Source: Bacillota bacterium (GTDB taxonomy: Bacteria > Bacillota_A > Clostridia > Peptostreptococcales > Anaerovoracaceae). From it: a DNA stretch of 9,242 nt. Both the position numbers and the translations under genes were made by a program. Position 1 is the stretch's first letter. Each line of letters begins with the position of its first letter. Positions 6,540 to 9,242 of the stretch are shown here, piece after piece. The notes under the pieces were generated by a model. That model saw nothing but the letters and a program-made list of their open reading frames with translations. It was not told the origin of the DNA and ran no database searches. The DNA is taken from contig JAFRWQ010000270.1 in assembly GCA_017437925.1 (NCBI GenBank), forward strand, positions 1 to 9,242, in the 5' to 3' direction.

Positions 6540-6940
6540 AGACTCAAAAAATAAGCAGATGGATAGGTCTCGCCAGGATGCTCGCGGTCCTGCTGATGTT
6601 CGTCCTCTTCGCCAACAGCTTCATTCTTTTTAAAGGGATAAGACAGGACGTCATGTACGGTTCGAGAAGCACGGGGCTAAGCACCCTGAACGACTACTTC
6701 GATCAGGGCGAATATCAGAAGATATATACGGCCGCCGCGGTCAACCGCTACGCCGACGACGAGCTCTCGGTGGATGCGTCCCAGTATGAGGCCTTCGGCA
6801 GGTACTATCACGCCTACGTCAGAGCCAGATGCCTGGACGACAACGAAGAGTATCTTAAAGAAATGGAAAAAGAAAAGTCCAATATCTCCTGGAAGAAGAT
6901 ACTGGACGTGATCGATGAACTGGAGGCGGAGCTGGATTAA
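6536..6940 (+). CDS. Small single-TM protein, third paralogue without zinc ribbon
   Basis: A 134-residue uncharacterised protein. It has a short basic N-terminus, a membrane segment (about 12-33), then LNDYFDQGEY at 51-60, which matches the motif of the two upstream proteins, and a helical, acidic tail ending in a likely coiled coil (100-134). The N-terminal zinc ribbon of its relatives is absent: there is only one Cys (Cys99). The ATG overlaps the previous stop as ATGA and a GGAGGG site lies just upstream, so translation is coupled. The N-terminal hydrophobic stretch could be read as a signal peptide, but no cleavage site stands out and the layout of the paralogues favours an anchor. It is the last gene of the operon; its stop is 8 bases from the stop of the converging ung gene. 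Confidence 0.82.
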   Translation: MKTQKISRWIGLARMLAVLLMFVLFANSFILFKGIRQDVMYGSRSTGLSTLNDYFDQGEYQKIYTAAAVNRYADDELSVDASQYEAFGRYYHAYVRARCLDDNEEYLKEMEKEKSNISWKKILDVIDELEAELD

Positions 6941-6948
6941 GGCTTTCT

Positions 6949-7620
6949 TCAATGCCTCCTGCTCCAGTCTATGGGGTCCATTCCGCGGTCTTTAAGGAAC
7001 TCGTTGCACTTTACGAAGTGGCCGCAGCCGAAGAAGCCGTTGTAGGCCGATAAGGGGCTGGGGTGGACGGTCTCAAGCACCAGGTGTTCGGGCGAGCTTA
7101 TCAGGCTCTTCTTGGCCCTGGCGTTGGAGCCCCAGAGCATGAAGACCATGGGCTGCTTCCTTTCGCCGAGAAGGCTGATGATGCGGTCTGTGAGTATCTC
7201 CCAGCCCTTGCCCTTGTGGGAGTTGGCGTAGTGCTCCCTCACGGTGAGCACGGTATTGAGCAGAAGAACGCCCTGGTCAGCCCAGCCATTGAGATAGCCG
7301 TCGGAGGGGATCTCCATGCCGGTCTCGTCGTGCAGCTCCTTGTAGATGTTCTGAAGCGAAGGCGGCACCGGTACCCCGGGCTTTACCGAAAAGCACATGC
7401 CGTGGGCCTGGCCCGGCTCGTGGTAGGGATCCTGACCCAGTATCACGACCTTAACGCCTTCGTAGGGAGTCGCCTTGAGGGCGTTGAAGATGTCGTACAT
7501 ATTGGGGTATATGACCCTGCTTCTGTATTCGCTTATGAGGAAGGCGCGGAGCTTCTTGTAGTAGTCCTTTTCGAACTCTTGAGCAAGCAGGCCGTCCCAG
7601 TCGTTGCCTATGTTGACCAT
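6949..7620 (-). CDS. ung: Uracil-DNA glycosylase, family 1
   Basis: Removes uracil from DNA, arising from cytosine deamination or dUTP incorporation, as the first step of base excision repair. The 223-residue product has the normal family-1 length. Seen: the water-activating motif GQDPYH (62-67, catalytic Asp64), the uracil-recognition Asn122 in [10 protein letters not shown], and the minor-groove loop HPSPLSAY (186-193) with His186. No key residue is missing. The ATG at 7618-7620 is preceded by AAAGGA at about 5 bases, and the protein begins at the expected place. It lies 89 bases downstream of the hydrolase gene; a -10-like element and a GC hairpin lie in this gap, so it may have its own promoter as well as readthrough from uvrA. 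It converges on the plus-strand operon. Confidence 0.97.
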   Translation of the reverse strand: MVNIGNDWDGLLAQEFEKDYYKKLRAFLISEYRSRVIYPNMYDIFNALKATPYEGVKVVILGQDPYHEPGQAHGMCFSVKPGVPVPPSLQNIYKELHDETGMEIPSDGYLNGWADQGVLLLNTVLTVREHYANSHKGKGWEILTDRIISLLGERKQPMVFMLWGSNARAKKSLISSPEHLVLETVHPSPLSAYNGFFGCGHFVKCNEFLKDRGMDPIDWSRRH

Positions 7621-7643
7621 GATGATCCTTTTTTTGCATCTAT

Positions 7644-7676
7644 GCGGCAGACCCCGACCGGGGGACGCCGCTTTTT
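7644..7676 (+). terminator. Plus-strand rho-independent terminator upstream of ung
   Basis: GCGGC (7644-7648) pairs with GCCGC (7667-7671) around an inner CCCC/GGGG stem (7652-7655 with 7661-7664) and loop GACCG, with a small 3x2 internal loop. TTTTT follows at 7672-7676. The T-tract exists only in the plus direction, although the genes on both sides point the other way. The likely client is the plus-strand operon ending at 6940, since no terminator is seen between it and ung. In the minus direction the same hairpin would form the extreme 5' end of an ung mRNA. Confidence 0.6.
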
Positions 7677-7679
7677 ATA
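7674..7679 (-). promoter_or_regulatory. ung: Candidate -10 element for ung
   Basis: TATAAA on the minus strand matches 5 of 6 of the -10 consensus, but no convincing -35 lies 16-18 bases upstream. Transcription would begin near 7667, at the base of the GC hairpin. The element overlaps the T-tract of the opposing terminator, so its A/T run could simply belong to that. Confidence 0.3.
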
Positions 7680-7709
7680 TCCTGAATACCGCCCGGAAGC
7701 GCTCCTTTG

Positions 7710-8624
7710 CTATCCCAGCAAAAAGTCTCTCAGTTCCTTGTAGACGGCTTCTTTGCCCTTCTCGTTGAGCACCTCGTGGCGCATGTTCTCAAAGAGCAGC
7801 AGCGAGACCTCCCTGCAGCCCGCTTCCTTAAGGCCGTCGCAGACCTCGGCCGGACCCTTGCCGTAGTTTCCCACGGGGTCTTCGAAGCCCGAGATCAGTA
7901 ATATGGGCTTGTCCTTGGGGACTTCGCCGTACCAGCTCTTGCTGTTGACCTTGTCCAGCATGGTGAAGAGGTCTTCGTAGCCCGCTAAGGTGAAGGAGAA
8001 GCCGCAGGCGGGGTCGGCCACGTACTTGTCCACCTCGCTCTCTTCGGTGGAGAGCCAGTCGTAAGCGGTCCTGGGGTTCTTGATCTTCTTGCCGTAGGAG
8101 CCGAAGACCATGCCGTTGATGACGCCGCTCACCGCCCGTCCGCCCTTTCTCTTCTTAAGGCCTCTGGTCAGGGCCAGCCCAGCTTTAAGGGCCGGGTTCT
8201 TTCCCGCGGTGCCCATGATGATGAAGCGGTCGCAGTTCCTGCCGTGCTCCGTGAGCCAGGCCCTTACGACGAAGGAGCCCATGCTGTGGCCCATGACCGA
8301 TATGGGGACCTCGGGATACTCATCGTGGAGCTTGGCGTTGAGCTTCTCAACGTCCCCGACCAGGGTCTTCCAGCCGTCCTCTTCCCCCATGTGGCCGTAG
8401 TCGGAGGGGTCGGAGCTTCTTCCGTGGCCCACGTGGTCGTTCCCCGCTACCGCGATACCGTATTTATTGAGGTAGAGGGCGAAGTCCTCGTAGCGGTCTA
8501 TGTGCTCGCTCATGCCGTGGGCTATCTGCAGAACGGCGATGACGGGCATCTCCTCGGGGATCCATTCGGTCCAGAAGACCTTATTGACTCCGTTGACGCT
8601 TATAAATGAGTGTTCTTTCTTCAT
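7710..8624 (-). CDS. Alpha/beta hydrolase, lysophospholipase/monoacylglycerol lipase-like (Hydrolase_4)
   Basis: A 304-residue cytosolic alpha/beta-hydrolase of the serine-aminopeptidase-S33/Hydrolase_4 group, often annotated as lysophospholipase. Seen: oxyanion-region QIAHGMSEHIDRY (33-45), the GNDHVGHGRS stretch (61-70), nucleophile elbow GHSMGS with Ser114 (112-117), the likely acid Asp249 in SGFEDPVG (245-252), and the likely catalytic His283 in MRHEVLNE (281-288). All three triad members are present. The lid region (about 140-230) sets substrate choice and is not diagnostic, so the true substrate (acylglycerol, lysophospholipid or another ester) is unknown. There is no signal peptide. 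The start is supported by AAGGAGG (8631-8637), six bases upstream. It begins 18 bases after uvrA, so the two are very probably co-transcribed, although no shared pathway is evident. Confidence 0.9.
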   Translation of the reverse strand: MKKEHSFISVNGVNKVFWTEWIPEEMPVIAVLQIAHGMSEHIDRYEDFALYLNKYGIAVAGNDHVGHGRSSDPSDYGHMGEEDGWKTLVGDVEKLNAKLHDEYPEVPISVMGHSMGSFVVRAWLTEHGRNCDRFIIMGTAGKNPALKAGLALTRGLKKRKGGRAVSGVINGMVFGSYGKKIKNPRTAYDWLSTEESEVDKYVADPACGFSFTLAGYEDLFTMLDKVNSKSWYGEVPKDKPILLISGFEDPVGNYGKGPAEVCDGLKEAGCREVSLLLFENMRHEVLNEKGKEAVYKELRDFLLG

Positions 8625-8642
8625 TGACGGCCTCCTTAGGGC

Positions 8643-9242
8643 TCAGTCCTGCTTTAAGATCTTTTTGAGGTACTCTCCGGTGTAGGATCCCGGGGTCTTC
8701 GCGACCTCTTCGGGGGTCCCGCAGGCGATGATGGTGCCGCCCCTTGCTCCCCCGTCGGGCCCCAGGTCTATGATGTGGTCGGCGCACTTGATCACGTCCA
8801 GGTTGTGCTCTATCACTATCACTGTATTGCCCGCGTCCACCAGCCTCTGCAGCACGTCTATGAGCTTGTCCACGTCGGCGAAATGAAGGCCGGTGGTGGG
8901 TTCGTCCAGTATGTAGAGGGTCTTCCCGGTGCTCTTTTTGGAAAGCTCTGTGGCCAGCTTTATCCTCTGGGCTTCTCCGCCCGAGAGCTGGGTCGAGGGC
9001 TGGCCCAGCTTGATGTATCCAAGACCGACCTGCTTAAGAGTGTTCATATAGCGGCTGACCGAGGGTATGTTTTCAAAGAAGCCGGTCGCTTCGTCTACGC
9101 TCATCTCCAGCACGTCATATATGTTCTTGCCCTTGTACTTGACCTCCAGGGTCTCGCGGTTGTAGCGCCTGCCGTGGCTGACCTCGCAGGGGACGTAGAC
9201 GTCGGGCAGGAAGTTCATCTCGATCTTGATGATGCCGTCGCC
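8643..9242 (-). CDS. uvrA: UvrA excinuclease subunit, C-terminal 199 residues (partial)
   Basis: UvrA is the damage-scanning ABC-type ATPase of nucleotide excision repair; as a dimer it loads UvrB on damaged DNA. The frame is open to the right edge, so about four fifths of the protein (family length about 940) lies outside. Seen, numbered within the fragment: the end of the second zinc finger (9-30), ABC signature [13 protein letters not shown] (85-97), Walker [13 protein letters not shown] (109-120), the switch His146 in VIEHN, and the family C-terminus GPDGGARGG (161-169). One oddity: where UvrA normally has C-x-x-C-x-G-[KR]-R, this reads CEVSHGRR, with Ser22 for the fourth zinc-binding Cys (codon AGC). 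An internal ATG at 9216-9218 is not the start. The rest looks intact and functional. Confidence 0.97.
   Translation of the reverse strand, partial: GDGIIKIEMNFLPDVYVPCEVSHGRRYNRETLEVKYKGKNIYDVLEMSVDEATGFFENIPSVSRYMNTLKQVGLGYIKLGQPSTQLSGGEAQRIKLATELSKKSTGKTLYILDEPTTGLHFADVDKLIDVLQRLVDAGNTVIVIEHNLDVIKCADHIIDLGPDGGARGGTIIACGTPEEVAKTPGSYTGEYLKKILKQD

Noticed and set aside
6923..6959. GGAGGC...GCCTCC inverted repeat across the convergent stop codons, considered as a terminator
   Set aside because: The loop is about 25 bases and neither side has a T-tract.
7063..7743. Plus-strand 226-codon frame
   Set aside because: Antisense to ung and the end of the hydrolase gene, with no coherent product.

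Overview
The window looks like a chromosomal stretch from a GC-rich member of the Bacillota, most likely a clostridial-type anaerobe. The reasons are a glutamate dehydrogenase very close in sequence to the one I recall from Clostridium symbiosum, a YpsC-type THUMP methyltransferase, strong AGGAGG-like ribosome binding sites, sigma-A-like promoters, and frequent AGG/AGA arginine and ATA isoleucine codons despite the high GC. No species can be named. I see no rRNA, tRNA, CRISPR array, insertion sequence or phage gene.

Left part (1-3399), minus strand: the N-terminal two thirds of comEC, the DNA-uptake channel, runs off the left edge. It starts at 1525 and lacks a minus-strand entry in simple ORF lists only because its stop codon is outside the window. 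Upstream of it is gdhA (1697-3040), closed by a clear hairpin terminator at 1627-1656. A 359-base divergent intergenic region (3041-3399) separates gdhA from the plus-strand genes. It holds a good promoter for the plus-strand operon, a weaker candidate for gdhA, and a near-perfect Crp/Fnr-type palindrome.

Middle (3400-6940), plus strand: an apparent five-gene operon made of an RlmL/YpsC-type 23S rRNA methyltransferase, a DUF1232 (YkvA-like) membrane-associated protein, two zinc-ribbon/single-TM proteins, and a small single-TM protein. The last three share one membrane segment followed by the motif L-[DN]-[DE]-x-[YLF]-D-x-G-[DE]-Y, so I read them as tandem paralogues of an uncharacterised membrane family. 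The third has lost the zinc ribbon. This is the most novel part of the window. Their start and stop codons are 1 base apart or overlap (ATGA), so they are translationally coupled.

Right part (6949-9242), minus strand: the C-terminal 199 residues of uvrA, then an alpha/beta hydrolase 18 bases downstream, then ung. uvrA and ung are excision-repair genes, and the hydrolase between them looks like a co-transcribed passenger. The UvrA fragment has Ser where the last Cys of the second zinc finger is expected. Only 8 bases separate the plus-strand operon from ung, with no terminator there. The first plausible plus-strand terminator lies at 7644-7676, beyond ung, so the operon transcript may run antisense across all of ung.
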